Translations under genes and position numbers: made by a program
Shown here: piece by piece, positions 25,001-33,480 of the stretch
Position numbering within the stretch: the first letter of the stretch is position 1
Layout of the letters: each line of letters begins with the position of its first letter
Source of the DNA: Mactromeris polynyma
Taxonomy: Eukaryota; Mollusca; Bivalvia; Venerida; Mactridae
Direction: 5' to 3'
Assembly: GCA_032209605.1 (NCBI GenBank)
Contig: JASFXZ010000015.1
Coordinates: 2,790,001-2,854,000 of the forward strand
DNA: 64,000 nucleotides
The notes under the pieces: model-generated
What the model was told of the DNA's origin: nothing
Database searches by the model: none
The model's input: only the letters and a program-made list of their open reading frames with translations

Positions 25001-25749
25001 AAATATTAAGAAATTATTCTGTTCTGTTCATTAGAATTATATTCTTAAATTGAATGCACCGAGTAATATATTCACACGTTCGTAGGTAAAACGACTCTTT
25101 GACGATATTCTTTGCCCTGCGATAGTGGCAATACGTATTCGCAAAATGTGACGATTTTAACTGCTTATATGTCTCATAAACAGACGTACTACATGACTGA
25201 TACGTCTAACTGGGACAGCCGCTTTCAAATTAATGATAACATGGCCCTGAGCTTCCGAAGAATCTCAATCTTAGCTAAATCTCAGCTCAAATTTTATCTA
25301 TACTTGTTGAGATTTTCTCATCTTAAACCAGACTCGAAATCGATATTACGAGTAAAAACGATGAGTATTGTTTTTTTTCTCAAAAAACGTTCAAGATTTC
25401 CAAATTGAGATCGTCTCAACCTCAGGCTCTGCTAAGCAAAAACTCATATTGAGCTAAGATTTCTACTTGAGATGTTTTGAGAGACCACGACCTCTATGAT
25501 ATTGGGAATCATTTACTGGGAGAGGTTGTCTCGGTGGCGCAGTGGATATGGTCACAGGGACTTGGAGTTGCCGTTTTAGAGATCGTTGGTTCGATCCCAA
25601 TAAATTTCCAAAATAAACCAAATTTGTTTAGAACTTTCAGCATATTATAAAGGAACAACTGTGAAATAAAATCAACCTACCCAGAAAGGAATTCCTCCGC
25701 AAAAGTCGTGGAATAAATGCAGTGTTTGGTCGGAATTGTTGACACTCAT
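6965..25749 (-). CDS. ABCC1-like: MRP1/ABCC1-like ABC transporter, minus-strand copy, exons 1-17
   Basis: ATP-driven membrane exporter of the ABCC (MRP) subfamily, expected to move organic anions and glutathione conjugates out of the cytosol. Exons in transcript order: 25681-25749, 22851-23027, 22420-22554, 21681-21809, 20992-21111, 19632-19693, 17984-18121, 17191-17312, 16272-16398, 15199-15382, 14014-14182, 12875-13026, 11932-12069, 11016-11162, 9935-10019, 8097-8166, 6965-7091. All introns are GT-AG and all joins keep frame, giving 717 codons. The start is fixed by an in-frame TGA five codons upstream (25762-25764). Domains seen: TMD0, L0, TMD1 and the beginning of NBD1 with Walker A (GTVGSGKSS). 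Exon lengths equal those of the plus-strand paralogue except exon 1 (69 against 78 nt). The Q-loop exon and everything after it are absent from the remaining 6.96 kb. No stop or frameshift is visible in the exons present. Confidence 0.93.
7150..7862 (+). repeat. dispersed repeat family A, long copy
   Basis: This stretch contains the phrases CACAGCCACCCAAAAAGCAC and GAAGTCGAGC, found again around 10780, 29460, 32785, 38315, 49312, 60600 and 62370. Its later part resembles 55640-56130. No ORF is conserved between copies, so it looks like a non-coding mobile repeat of unknown class inserted in intron 16 of the minus gene. The open frame on the minus strand here is not shared with other copies. 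Confidence 0.5.
8715..8796 (+). repeat. tRNA-derived SINE head
   Basis: Resembles the 5' end of a tRNA-derived SINE: a box A-like segment (GTGGTCGTGTCATAACGG) followed about 45 bases later by the box B-like GAGTTTGATTCCC. The phrase GCTGACGTCAAATTACTTG is shared with the SINE copies at 30146 and 54735. It has no good cloverleaf, so I do not call a tRNA gene. Confidence 0.5.
9587..9755. mobile_element. MITE, CAGTAAAACCTC family (copy 1)
   Basis: Starts CAGTTAAAACTCTATAATAC and ends GAGGTTTTACTG followed by TA, the inverted version of the start. Related copies occur at 19762, 23804, 32293, 38138, 42792 and 43157. The shared interior reads GACCACCCTTGGGACC with variants. TA target and CAG ends fit a pogo/Tc1-type miniature element. 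No coding capacity. Confidence 0.65.
10780..10905 (+). repeat. dispersed repeat family A, fragment
   Basis: Carries GAATGAAGAAGTCGAACAAG and a following CACAGTGACCACAACAGCAA, the same word order as the copies at 32785 and 38315. It lies in intron 14 of the minus gene, about 110 bp from exon 14. Confidence 0.5.
11016..19693 (-). CDS. ABCC1-like: minus ABCC copy: L0 linker and TMD1, exons 6-14
   Basis: Exon 6 carries [15 protein letters not shown], the diagnostic start of the MRP core after TMD0. Exons 7 and 8 are the hydrophilic L0 linker, exon 9 the WWEATSF entry helix, and exons 10 to 14 TMD1. Family landmarks seen are [22 protein letters not shown] coupling sequence (here [17 protein letters not shown]), [20 protein letters not shown], and [16 protein letters not shown]. 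All nine exons match the plus copy in length (62, 138, 122, 127, 184, 169, 152, 138, 147 nt). Introns between them hold most of the minisatellites listed separately. Confidence 0.92.
11205..11665. repeat. 32-bp minisatellite in intron 13 of the minus gene
   Basis: A unit of about 32 bp built around CAACTAACTCACACAATATA then TTGTCTATCCGC repeats head to tail. Copies at 11505-11645 are nearly identical; those from 11205 to 11500 are strongly diverged and vary from 30 to 36 bp. The gradient suggests growth by slippage or unequal exchange from one end. It encodes nothing; open frames across it are incidental. Confidence 0.8.
13120..13310 (+). repeat. dispersed repeat family A, 3' part
   Basis: Shares GTTAGGGAA(A/C)AGAGGC, TGGCAGAC(C/A)ATAAGGAA and GGACAAGTCAAGACAGCTGG with 55925-56040, in the same order and spacing. 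It lies in intron 11 of the minus gene about 100 bp upstream of exon 12. Confidence 0.7.
14351..14378. repeat. 28-base poly(T) run
   Basis: An unbroken T run preceded by ATT repeats. On the minus strand it is a poly(A) tract of the kind left by a retroposed copy, but no element could be recognised next to it. Confidence 0.7.
15443..15590 (+). repeat. tRNA-derived SINE with 12-base G run
   Basis: Box A-like GACCGAGTGGTTAAGGC and box B GGTTCGAATCC sit in the order and near the spacing of a tRNA. The middle reads like an anticodon arm with the loop CTTCGGA, but an uninterrupted G run (about 15479-15490) replaces the variable region and there is no pairing acceptor stem. The tail continues as TGGCCCTTTAAATAGGGGTG, a motif seen in other SINE tails of the window. 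It lies 60 bp upstream of minus exon 10, in intron 9. Confidence 0.65.
16590..16760. repeat. CACGAGATA-repeat element, partial copy
   Basis: Several variants of AGTCGTGGCCACGAGATA occur in about 150 bp, ending in GAGATAAAAATAAGTTCACA then CATGTCACCTCTATGC. The same ending closes the larger copy at 23190-23625, so this is a second member of that family, in intron 8 of the minus gene. Confidence 0.65.
17806..17925 (+). repeat. fragment of the CAGTCGGAC miniature element
   Basis: Begins CAGTCAGATCTCGTTTATTC after a TA and continues with TTTCTATCCGAATACTTGAT, matching the left half of the complete element at 20574-20749. The right end is not recognisable. It stops about 60 bp short of minus exon 7. 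Confidence 0.6.
18122..18215 (-). repeat. 23-bp minisatellite made of copies of the exon 7 splice acceptor
   Basis: On the minus strand the unit reads TTCAATGTCTATTTATAG with a few linking bases. Four copies stand head to tail with AG ends at 18191, 18168, 18145 and 18122 (23-bp spacing); the last one is the real 3' splice site of exon 7. The three upstream copies are potential decoy acceptors. Use of any of them shifts frame or runs into a stop inside the array. Confidence 0.85.
18399..18712. repeat. six-copy 52-bp minisatellite, near perfect
   Basis: Units beginning GCAAAGGGAAGTAACTGAGT start at 18401, 18453, 18505, 18557, 18609 and 18661. Only one base differs between the first copies (GGAAGG for GGAAGT at about 18463). 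The near identity implies very recent expansion. It lies in intron 6 of the minus gene. Confidence 0.92.
19762..20014. mobile_element. MITE, CAGTAAAACCTC family (copy 2, compound)
   Basis: A start at 19762 (CAGTTAACCCTCACTTAAAG) and an end at 19939 (TTGAGGTTTTACTG, then TA) outline one copy. A further 75 bp ends in a second GAGTTTTTACTG at 20014, so two partial copies overlap or one has a duplicated right end. It starts 69 bp from minus exon 6, upstream of that exon in intron 5. Confidence 0.6.
20165..20235 (-). repeat. tRNA-like SINE fragment
   Basis: On the minus strand a box A-like TGTGGTCGGGGTATAACGCC is followed by box B-like AAGTTCGATTTCC. Only the tRNA-like part can be recognised. Confidence 0.4.
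20290..20537. mobile_element. 248-bp miniature inverted-repeat element
   Basis: The left end TATGGTGGCATATTTCTGCT is inverted at the right end (20518-20537), and similarity continues inward for about 45 bp on each side, including ACCAGTT and a TTAATTNNCTAG core. The interior also tends to fold on itself. No coding frame. It lies in intron 5 of the minus gene. Confidence 0.7.
20574..20749. mobile_element. 176-bp miniature element with CAGTCGGAC ends and TA target
   Basis: The left end CAGTCGGACCTCC and the right end, read inverted from 20749 as CAGTCGGACTTCG, are both flanked by TA (20572-20573, 20750-20751). The interior repeats TATTCGA and CCGAATA words. Related fragment at 17806-17925. A pogo/Tc1-type miniature element is likely. 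Confidence 0.75.
20992..25749 (-). CDS. ABCC1-like: minus ABCC copy: TMD0 exons 1-5
   Basis: Exons 1 to 5 encode the extra N-terminal five-helix domain (TMD0) typical of long MRPs; in the family it mainly serves trafficking and partner binding. The N terminus starts MSVNNSDQT and holds a possible N-glycosylation site (N4-N5-S6). Exon 2 carries the [12 protein letters not shown] segment, the counterpart of FTKCFQNTVLVW-type sequence in vertebrate MRP1. Exon 4 has the conserved [10 protein letters not shown] loop between helices and ends in a basic YAHAQSQ stretch. Exon 5 contains the fifth hydrophobic segment. Exon 3 is unusually similar to its plus-strand counterpart. Confidence 0.92.
21146..21378 (-). 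repeat. dispersed repeat family B, minus-oriented copy
   Basis: Read on the minus strand from 21378 it begins AAATCTTACGTTAACCAC and continues through ACCGAAATYC and CTCGGCATTGTTTTATG. The plus strand at 63452-63680 gives a matching series of words in the same order. One copy is in intron 4 of the minus gene and the other in intron 32 of the plus gene. Class unknown, no coding capacity seen. Confidence 0.7.
21967..22101. mobile_element. 135-bp MITE with TGCGTTCAGTTACGG ends (copy 1)
   Basis: The ends TGCGTTCAGTTACGG and CCGTAACTGAACGCA are exact inverted copies. An almost identical element lies at 31475-31607. The interior (GCGAACGTTTTGTATTATAT, and near the other end CAAAACGTTACGAAACG) is also partly self-complementary, so the whole element can fold into a hairpin. 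It lies in intron 3 of the minus gene. Confidence 0.85.
22628..22730 (-). repeat. 9-bp microsatellite upstream of minus exon 3
   Basis: About 11 copies of GAACGAAAC on the plus strand, so a pyrimidine-rich TTCGTTCGT tract on the transcribed strand, 74 bp upstream of the exon 3 acceptor. The plus-strand gene has only about two copies at the equivalent place (42521-42543). Read through, it gives an open frame of repeating Val-Arg-Phe, which is a by-product of the 9-bp period. Confidence 0.92.
23028..23200 (-). other. conserved intron 1 segment before minus exon 2
   Basis: On the minus strand this region contains TCATTGGCTGATACACTTAA, then CTCTGGCAACG, then ACCACGTGACG just before the acceptor. 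The plus gene has TCATTGGTTGATAAACTTAA, CTATGGCAACG and ATCACGTGACT in the same order before its exon 2. Either a regulatory element with an E-box-like CACGTGAC or a trace of recent exchange between the copies would explain it. Confidence 0.65.
23190..23625. mobile_element. CACGAGATA-repeat element with GGCATAGAGGTGACAT ends
   Basis: Starts near 23206 with GGCATAGAGGTGACAT and ATTATTTTTATCTC. It ends at about 23615 with the same words inverted (GAGATAAAAATAAGTT, ATGTCACCTCTATGCC). A second left end at about 23440 shows an internal duplication. The interior consists of repeats of AGTCGTGGCCACGAGATA and AGTCGTAGAAACGAGATAAT. Related partial copy at 16590. No ORF. Confidence 0.75.
23804..24500 (+). 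repeat. 51-bp minisatellite grown inside a CAGTAAAACCTC MITE
   Basis: A MITE start at 23804 (CAGTAAACCTCAATAATAAG) leads into about ten copies of a 51-bp unit, GGTCGATGTATAGAGGTGGT followed by CGTTATATTGGAGTGATCTT and TATATTGAG. Since 51 is 17 codons and few stops occur, a 157-codon frame spans most of it, reading a 17-residue repeat ([15 protein letters not shown] and neighbours). A stop breaks it at 24380 and the frame reopens. I take this as a repeat-driven frame, not a gene. Confidence 0.85.
25527..25605 (+). repeat. tRNA-derived SINE head in intron 1 of the minus gene
   Basis: TGGCGCAGTGGATATGG (box A) and GGTTCGATCCC (box B) are separated by about 43 bases. The outer arms do not pair well enough for a functional tRNA. 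Confidence 0.6.
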
Positions 25750-26126
25750 CTTCTTGTTAAATCATCAATTGTGTGTATGTAATATACACTCCGATTGAAT
25801 CACAAATATATGTTCCAACAATGTAATTGAACTAATAAATGTACATTTTCTAAATTGTTATGCGTTTTTCAATGTTCAACGACGCATTGCAAAGTTTGTT
25901 GCAAATAATATTTATGTCGCCACAAAATGACTGAAATAATATGATTAAACTGTTTAACTTCACAAGTGAATGACTACATAGATGAGAGTTAAGTGCACGT
26001 TCATTTATGTGTACTAGTTACTTCGAAAAAATATGAACATTATTGTAGTATGCGTGTCAGTACGGTTCGTAATTATGTATGACGATATAATTTCATATAA
26101 TATTTTATATAGAAGAGATGCAGTGT
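25750..26126. other. upstream flank of the minus ABCC gene
   Basis: This is the DNA between the minus start codon and the satellite. It should hold the 5' UTR or a promoter if there is no upstream non-coding exon. I see no convincing TATA box, initiator or CpG-rich segment. The TGA at 25762-25764 is in frame with the start codon and closes the reading frame upstream. Confidence 0.5.
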
Positions 26127-29100
26127 AATCACTCAAGAGTGACCCCCTCTCGAGTACCAACCTTCTCATCAACCACATAATCAATTTGTCATTCAGAAAC
26201 AATAATAATAAAGACTTGAGCGACCCTCTCTCGTGCACTAACCTCTCATCAACCACATACTCAATTTGTCATGCAGAAAAATACTAAATAAAGACTTGAG
26301 CGACCCTCTCTCGTGCACTAACCTCTCATCAACCACATAATCAATTTGTCATGCAGAAAAATACTAAATAAAGACTTGAGCGACCCTCTCTCGTGCACTA
26401 ACCTCTCATCAACCACATAATCAATTCGTCATGCAGAAAAATACTAAATAAAGACTTGAGCGACCCTCTCTCGTGCACTAACCTCTCATCAACCACATAA
26501 TCAATTTGTCATGCAGAAAAATACTAAATAAAGACTTGAGCGACCCTCTCTCGTGCACTAACCTCTCATCAACCACATAATCAATTTGTCATGCAGAAAA
26601 ATACTAAATAAAGACTTGAGCGACCCTCTCTCGTGCACTAACCTCTCATCAACCACATAATCAATTTGTCATGCAGAAAAATACTAAATAAAGACTTGAG
26701 CGACCCTCTCTCGTGCACTAACCTCTCATCAACCACATAATCAATTTGTCATGCAGAAAAATACTAAATAAAGACTTGAGCGACCCTCTCTCGTGCACTA
26801 ACCTCTCATCAACCACATAATCAATTTGTCATGCAGAAAAATACTAAATAAAGACTTGAGCGACCCTCTCTCGTGCACTAACCTCTCATCAACCACATAA
26901 TCAATTTGTCATGCAGAAAAATACTAAATAAAGACTTGAGCGACCCTCTCTCGTGCACTAACCTCTCATCAACCACATAATCAATTTGTCATGCAGAAAA
27001 ATACTAAATAAAGACTTGAGCGACCCTCTCTCGTGCACTAACCTCTCATCAACCACATAATCAATTTGTCATGCAGAAAAATACTAAATAAAGACTTGAG
27101 CGACCCTCTCTCGTGCACTAACCTCTCATCAACCACATAATCAATTTGTCATGCAGAAAAATACTAAATAAAGACTTGAGCGACCCTCTCTCGTGCACTA
27201 ACCTCTCATCAACCACATAATCAATTTGTCATGCAGAAAAATACTAAATAAAGACTTGAGCGACCCTCTCTCGTGCACTAACCTCTCATCAACCACATAA
27301 TCAATTTGTCATGCAGAAAAATACTAAATAAAGACTTGAGCGACCCTCTCTCGTGCACTAACCTCTCATCAACCACATACTCAATTTGTCATGCAGAAAA
27401 ATACTAAATAAAGACTTGAGCGACCCTCTCTCGTGCACTAACCTCTCATCAACCACATAATCAATTTGTCATGCAGAAAAATACTAAATAAAGACTTGAG
27501 CGACCCTCTCTCGTGCACTAACCTCTCATCAACCACATAATCAATTTGTCATGCAGAAAAATACTAAATAAAGACTTGAGCGACCCTCTCTCGTGCACTA
27601 ACCTCTCATCAACCACATAATCAATTTGTCATGCAGAAAATACTAAATAAAGACTTGAGCGACCCTCTCTCGTGCACTAACCTCTCATCAACCACATACT
27701 CAATTTGTCATGCAGAAAAATACTAAATAAAGACTTGAACGACCCTCTCTCGTGCACTAACCTCTCATCAACCACATACTCAATTTGTCATGCAGAAAAC
27801 AAAAAAAGACTTGAGCGACCCTCTCTCGTGCACTAACCTCTCATCAACAACATAATCAATTTGTCATGCAGAACAAATAATTATAAAGACTTGAGCGACC
27901 CTCTCTCGTGCACTAACCTCTCATCAACCTCATAATCAATTTGTCATGCAGAAAAATACTAAATAAAGACTTGAGCGACCCTCTCTCGTGCACTAACCTC
28001 TCATCAACAACATAATCAATTTGTCATGCAGAACAAATAATTATAAAGACTTGAGCGACCCTCTCTCGTGCACTAACCTCTCATCAACAACATAATCAAT
28101 TTGTCATGCAGAACAAATAATTATAAAGACTTGAGCGACCCTCTCTCGTGCACTAACCTCTCATCAACCACATAATCAATTTGTCATGCAGAAAAATACT
28201 AAATAAAGACTTGAGCGACCCTCTCTCGTGCACTAACCTCTCATCAACAACATAATCAATTTGTCATGCAGAACAAATAATTATAAAGACTTGAGCGACC
28301 CTCTCTCGTGCACTAACCTCTCATCATCCACATAATCAATTTGTCATGCAGAACAAATAATAATAAAGACTTGAGCGACCCTCTCTCGTGCACTAACCTC
28401 TCATCAACAACATAATCAATTTGTCATGTAGAACAAATAATAATAAAGACTTGAGCGACCCTCTCTCGTGCACTAACCTCTCATCAACAACATAATCAAT
28501 TTGTCATGCAGAACAAATAATAATAAAGACTTGAGCGACCCTCTCTCGTGCACTAACCACTCATCAACCACATAATCAATTTGTCATGCAGAACAAAAAA
28601 TAATGAAGACTTGAGCGACCCTCTCTCGTGCACTAACCACTCATCAACCACATAATCAATTTGTCATGCAGAACAAAAAATAATGAAGACTTGAGCGACC
28701 CTCTCTCGTGCACTAACCACTCATCAACCACATAATCAATTTGTCATGCAGAAAAATACTAAATAAAGACTTGAGCGACCCTCTCTCGTGCACTAACCAC
28801 TCATCAACCACATAATCAATTTGTCATGCAGAACAAAAAATAATGAAGACTTGAGCGACCCTCTCTCGTGCACTAACCACTCATCATCCACATAATCAAT
28901 TTGTCATGCAGAACAAATAATAATAAAGACTTGAGCGACCCTCTCTCGTGCACTAACAACTCATCATCCACATAATCAATTTGTCATGCAGAACAAATAA
29001 TAATAAAGACTTGAGCGACCCTCTCTCGTGCACTAACCACTCATCAACCACATAATCAATTTGTCACGCAGAAAAATACTAAATATAGACTTGAACAACC

Positions 29101-29455
29101 CTCTCTCGTGTACTTTCAAAAACATAGTCAGTTTGTCCTGTGGAAAAATCTAACTGAAGAGTCGGGCGACCTATTCTCTCGAACACTAATTTCTCATCAA
29201 CCACATAATCAATTAGTCCTTGAAGAAATTATGAATGAAGAGTCTAGCGACACTCTCTCGTGCACTAACATCTCATCAAAAAAATGATCAATTTGTAAAA
29301 AAATGAATATTCGAGCGACTCTCTATGTGCATTAATTTCTCATCACCAACAAATTCAATTTGTCCAGCAGAAAAAAACAAAATGAAGACTTGAGCGACCC
29401 TTTCCCGTGTACTTATATCTCATCAACAACATAAATCAATAGGTTATATAGAAAA
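26127..29455. repeat. 80-bp satellite array, about 41 copies
   Basis: Head-to-tail units of 80 bp with the core CTTGAGCGACCCTCTCTCGT, then GCACTAACCTCTCATCAACC, ACATAATCAATTTGTCATGC and a variable AT-rich tail. Copies from about 26280 to 27640 are almost identical (tail AGAAAAATACTAAATAAAGA). From 27780 on, other tail types (ACAAATAATTATAAAGA, ACAAATAATAATAAAGA, ACAAAAAATAATGAAGA) alternate with it. Edge copies at both ends, especially after 29080, are strongly diverged. There are no spacers, and 80 is not a multiple of three, so it is neither CRISPR nor coding. It lies about 380 bp upstream of the minus gene start. Confidence 0.97.
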
Positions 29456-31474
29456 AATGGATGATGAGCCGAGCACAGCCACCCCAAAAGCACAAATAGA
29501 CACACACATACACGTACACGTTTACAACTACAAAGACAAAAGGGAAACATACAATCACATATACACTTAATATCAATTTCACATCTATCGAACAACAACC
29601 TCAAACAAACAGCCAACATTTACATCCTCTATAAGGTCCCTCCTGGAGAAGGTGTGCTCTATATTGACTGAACCCTATATCATCAGTAGACAATCATTAA
29701 AACAGTTAAATAGGAAATTTGTACCAGTAAATCAGTAAATAGTTTCAGCAACGTTTTACTGAATCAAAAGAAAACATCAAAGCTAGAAAATCTGCACGGT
29801 GAATATCTCAGAACACCAAACACACAATCGTGACCTTTAATCTTCACGATAATGATTACATAAGTTGTTTGTTTCTAATTCACCACTAAAAAGTTAAAAT
29901 TGACATTTGAGTAAGCCTAAGCATTGGTATCGACCCTATCGCAGTCGTATTGAAGACGCTTAACGTTATTTTAAGATTCTGTAAGGATTTATCGCATGTA
30001 AATGAAACCCATTTTCATAAAAAAATATATTTTATCATAATATCATCATCATGATCGTCTTTGTCGTCCTCATGATCGTTGTCGACGTCGGTCTTGTCGT
30101 TATCAATATCGTAACCTTCATCGTCCTTGTCAGTGTCCTTGGGCGAGGAGCCTCCGTGGCCGAGTGGTTAAGATAACTGACTTCAAATCACTTGTAATCT
30201 ACCACTGCGGGTTCGAATCCAACCAAGGACGTATACTTTATAAATGAGATAGCTGCCCAGTTGGTTTCCGACAGGTCGTTAGTTCTACCAAGGTACCCGT
30301 CTATGTCCAATATAATGCTAGAAGGGGCACCTAGGATTAAGCCCCTATAACATAGTCCTTGTCTTTGTCTCAGTCGTTGTAACACCCTTCTTGTTATCAT
30401 TTAACATAGCAGTTTATTTTTGTTCCTGATTAGTAACATTATAAATTTCCGACGTATCACTACACTAGATCATTAAAAAAATTAATCATTGCGTCATTTC
30501 AACCCCTCATACCGACATACAGAGAACAGTAGTTGCTATCGTAATCTCGAACAGACTGGCACACTTCACGTGTTCCCTGTGAGTGTAAGGTAAGACACTT
30601 GCGTATATTAAATACAACTTAAGGAATTTATATACCAAAGAACATTGACCACTCCTTTTCACTACTTTACTATAATTCCTAACTACACACCACAATGGAA
30701 ACTTTTACCTAGGTATGAACGAGTATGTGACACAAGTAAGACGTTAATTAGTAAATGAATGTATTCATAATGTTTATTGAATATGCTTACTACGAAATTA
30801 ATTAATACATAGGCACGTATAGAAGCATATTTCATCATTCCAGTTCATGTACATAAAGCAGCACGTGATTGTACACTTATTGTATATGTTAAATGATGTT
30901 CTAGATGTTCGTTTTATTCTGAATATATTCATGAATTTGTAAACACGTGTGAAAGTAAATGCCAAGATCAAACTAATACAGTAAAACTATCTAATTACCA
31001 TGTATGCAAACATGGTGTTCTGGGTACACTGTAACGTGTGTAAACTGTCATGAATAAAAAGCATGCGCAATAATTTGACTTCTAAATGGACAAGCTAACT
31101 TATTATAATAACGAATAGAAATTTATGGTGTGATTTAATGTTCATGGATACGGAACGTTATAATGGTATAATTTAACATATGCAAGTAATTCAGTTCCGT
31201 CGATAATACCATTAGTAATGGTTTTGGGATGGAAGAGTGTTTTCTTACAATATTTCATAAAGTGACTAAGCTCTTTTTATGTTCCGACCAAATGTCGGTA
31301 GAGGTAGAAGGGAGATTGAAGTAGACACAAAAACAAGACCAAAATATTTGGAAATGAAAACCATTAAACGCCAAAACCATCAACACACTCTCGAGGATAC
31401 ACAACTACACGACTACACGACTATACGACTATACGACTACACGACAGAGAAACCTGAGAGTTATACAACAGCCA
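29456..31474. other. gene-free DNA between the divergent genes, part 1
   Basis: Holds a family A fragment at its left edge (29455-29590, CCACCCCAAAAGCACAAATA), a GTCGTC/GATCGT-rich low-complexity patch at 30050-30140 and a SINE at 30146. A run of five ACGACTAYAC-type units lies at 31402-31444. Nothing gene-like was found. Confidence 0.5.
30146..30400 (+). repeat. tRNA-derived SINE with tail
   Basis: Box A GGCCGAGTGGTTAAGATAAC and box B GGGTTCGAATCC are separated by a stretch containing CTGACTTCAAATCACTTG, shared with the copies at 8715 and 54735. The tail runs on for about 170 bp. The minus-strand frame ending in VGFEPAVVDYK is the usual by-product of reading box B backwards. Confidence 0.7.
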
Positions 31475-31607
31475 TGCGTTCAGTTGCGGCTTTCATTAGC
31501 GAACGTTTTGTATTTTATCCCTTGCCCACCATAGCACATTGAATGCACACGGGAACCAAATTGCAAAACGTTACGAAACGATAGGGCTGATAGCCGTGAC
31601 TGAACGC
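31475..31607. mobile_element. 133-bp MITE with TGCGTTCAGTTGCGG ends (copy 2)
   Basis: Near-identical to 21967-22101, including CCCTTGCCCACCATAGCACA and CAAAACGTTACGAAACG; one end has one change. Both copies are followed by GGGCA. Confidence 0.85.
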
Positions 31608-31794
31608 AGGGCAGCCTATAGAGAATGTCAGTTTAGCATTTAGCGTCATTACCCAGTTATTCAACAAGCCAAACTCACTCTTAATCAACACATTACAAAC
31701 CTCTTATGTTTACAAAACATACATATTGACTAAGCTGAGAGAAACTAACTTACTCGACAGAAATCCACCAACAAACATTTACACGATAAGTAAC

Positions 31795-32110
31795 AAAACT
31801 TTAAGTGTGCAGGTATAACTATGACCTTGGTGAATATAAGTCTGATCTTGTTGAAAATTTAGCGTAGATACCTGGCATCATAGTTTGTTTATCTCATGTC
31901 CTAAATCCACATATTGAAAAAATAAAAAATTGCACTGCACAGCTACCACTTAAAGATGATCTGGTTGATTGGACAGAGGCTAATATCGTGTGTGTGTCCA
32001 CCCGGACTCGACGCATCGTGTTATTTAACCGATTAATTCGACCCGAGAATCACGATCTACACGTAGCCAATAGCAAATATACAAACTCTCGTGTAGAAAT
32101 GCTAATCAAT
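31795..32110 (+). repeat. block homologous to intron 1 of the plus gene (copy 1)
   Basis: Shares TAAGTGTGCAGGTATA, CACTTAAAGATGATCTGGTT, GATTGGACAGAGGCTAATA and TTCGACCCGAGAATCACGAT with 40535-40870 in the same order. Similarity is interrupted by small indels. It may be a mobile repeat or a relic of a duplication that included the 5' part of an ABCC gene. Confidence 0.7.
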
Positions 32111-32292
32111 AATAAAGTTATTCGACCATTAAAAAAGTGTACACACAATAGCGAACCAACACACATCAAACATATTACAGAAAGGAGATGTAGATACCAA
32201 CTTACATGTATGAACTTTTATTAAGTCATCGTATCCTACGTATTTGATACGTACGAGTATGTTTGAAATCAAGAACGTATATAACCATACTC

Positions 32293-33480
32293 TTGTAAAA
32301 CCTCGATACTGAGACCACCCATTGGGACCCTTGAAAACTGGTCTGAATATGGAGGTGGTTTGAATATTAAGGTAGAATTAAAGAGCATAAGAGTGAAAAT
32401 TGAGTAGAAAATTGTGTTCTTGATATTGAGGTGGTCTTATTAATGAGGTGGTTTTTAAGTGGGGTGTTAATGTAGTTGAACAACATTAATGATCGCCTTT
32501 GTATGTTCGTAAGGCTTAGTCAATACTAGTATAATTTATAAATTATAGTGAAACAAATGTATACAACTTATACTCATTAATCTATAATAACATGACTGCT
32601 TTCTGGCTAGCTAAGTTACCAACTAGTACTCGCACCTTAGTTCAGGGGTTGTGAAGTTTGTCACTAAGCTCCATTCAAAGATTTGAACCCTTGGATGAAC
32701 AGATCTGAAGTCAAACACTCTGCCCTTTGACCTTTAAGTATCAATAAAATAAATAAATAAATAGGACCGGTTTCCCTTGAATGAATGAAGAAGTCGAGCA
32801 GAAAATGTGACAGACACAGGACACAGTCTCAACCCAACAACCACAAAGATACATGGTTATATACTTACATGTACATAATTACAAAAGGAAATTGAACATA
32901 AGACAAACATAAATCATCGCATTATTTCCAGAACCCAATAACTTGTTTTTCCAATTTTTGAGAAAAACAACTTTAAAGTTTTACCCTCTTGAGATAATTG
33001 TTACATACATGGTTATGGAATTACATTTTATTTACGTTATGCGCATTCGAGAACAATATAAGTAGTACAGATAGAAAGAGCTTGGAAAGACGGTTTTAAC
33101 GATACCAAATACTAAAAACCGCCAAATATTGAGTTACGGGGTATGGGAAATTAGGCGACGAATGTAAAGTCATAAAAAACATACAGAAAACATGACTGTA
33201 TCAGACTCACCAAGGCAAGCTAAATGTCAAGTAGCCTTCACCTATATGTGTTATAAGTGTGGGGAGTATAACAGTGATTAGTGCATTGATACATTGAAAC
33301 GGTTTGAAACCAAGAGAGAGGTTGTTACGCCCATTGACAACCAGAATAACTGTTAATAGGTTTTACATGACATGGTCACCCGTAGCTGTTCCATTTTGAA
33401 GCTTTATTGTATTCATCGATATGGTATGATCACTCTAGAACCATGACATTCAGAGTCAAAGATATATCGTATGTAAAAGG
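32293..33480 (+). repeat. duplicated block, copy 1
   Basis: Contains, in order, a CAGTAAAACCTC-type MITE, a tRNA-like segment near 32650-32735, a family A fragment (AATGAATGAAGAAGTCGAGC) and a unique-looking 600-bp section with GTGGGGAGTATAACAGTGAT. The MITE, the family A fragment and the last section recur in the same order at 38138-38930. The extra 32470-32770 segment is specific to this copy. Confidence 0.75.

Noticed and set aside
26127..29455. Regular array that might be taken for a CRISPR
   Set aside because: Units are contiguous 80-bp copies without unique spacers, and the genome is eukaryotic.
30146..30236. Possible tRNA-Ser or tRNA-Leu gene
   Set aside because: Boxes A and B are present but arms do not fold, and related degenerate copies occur elsewhere in the window.
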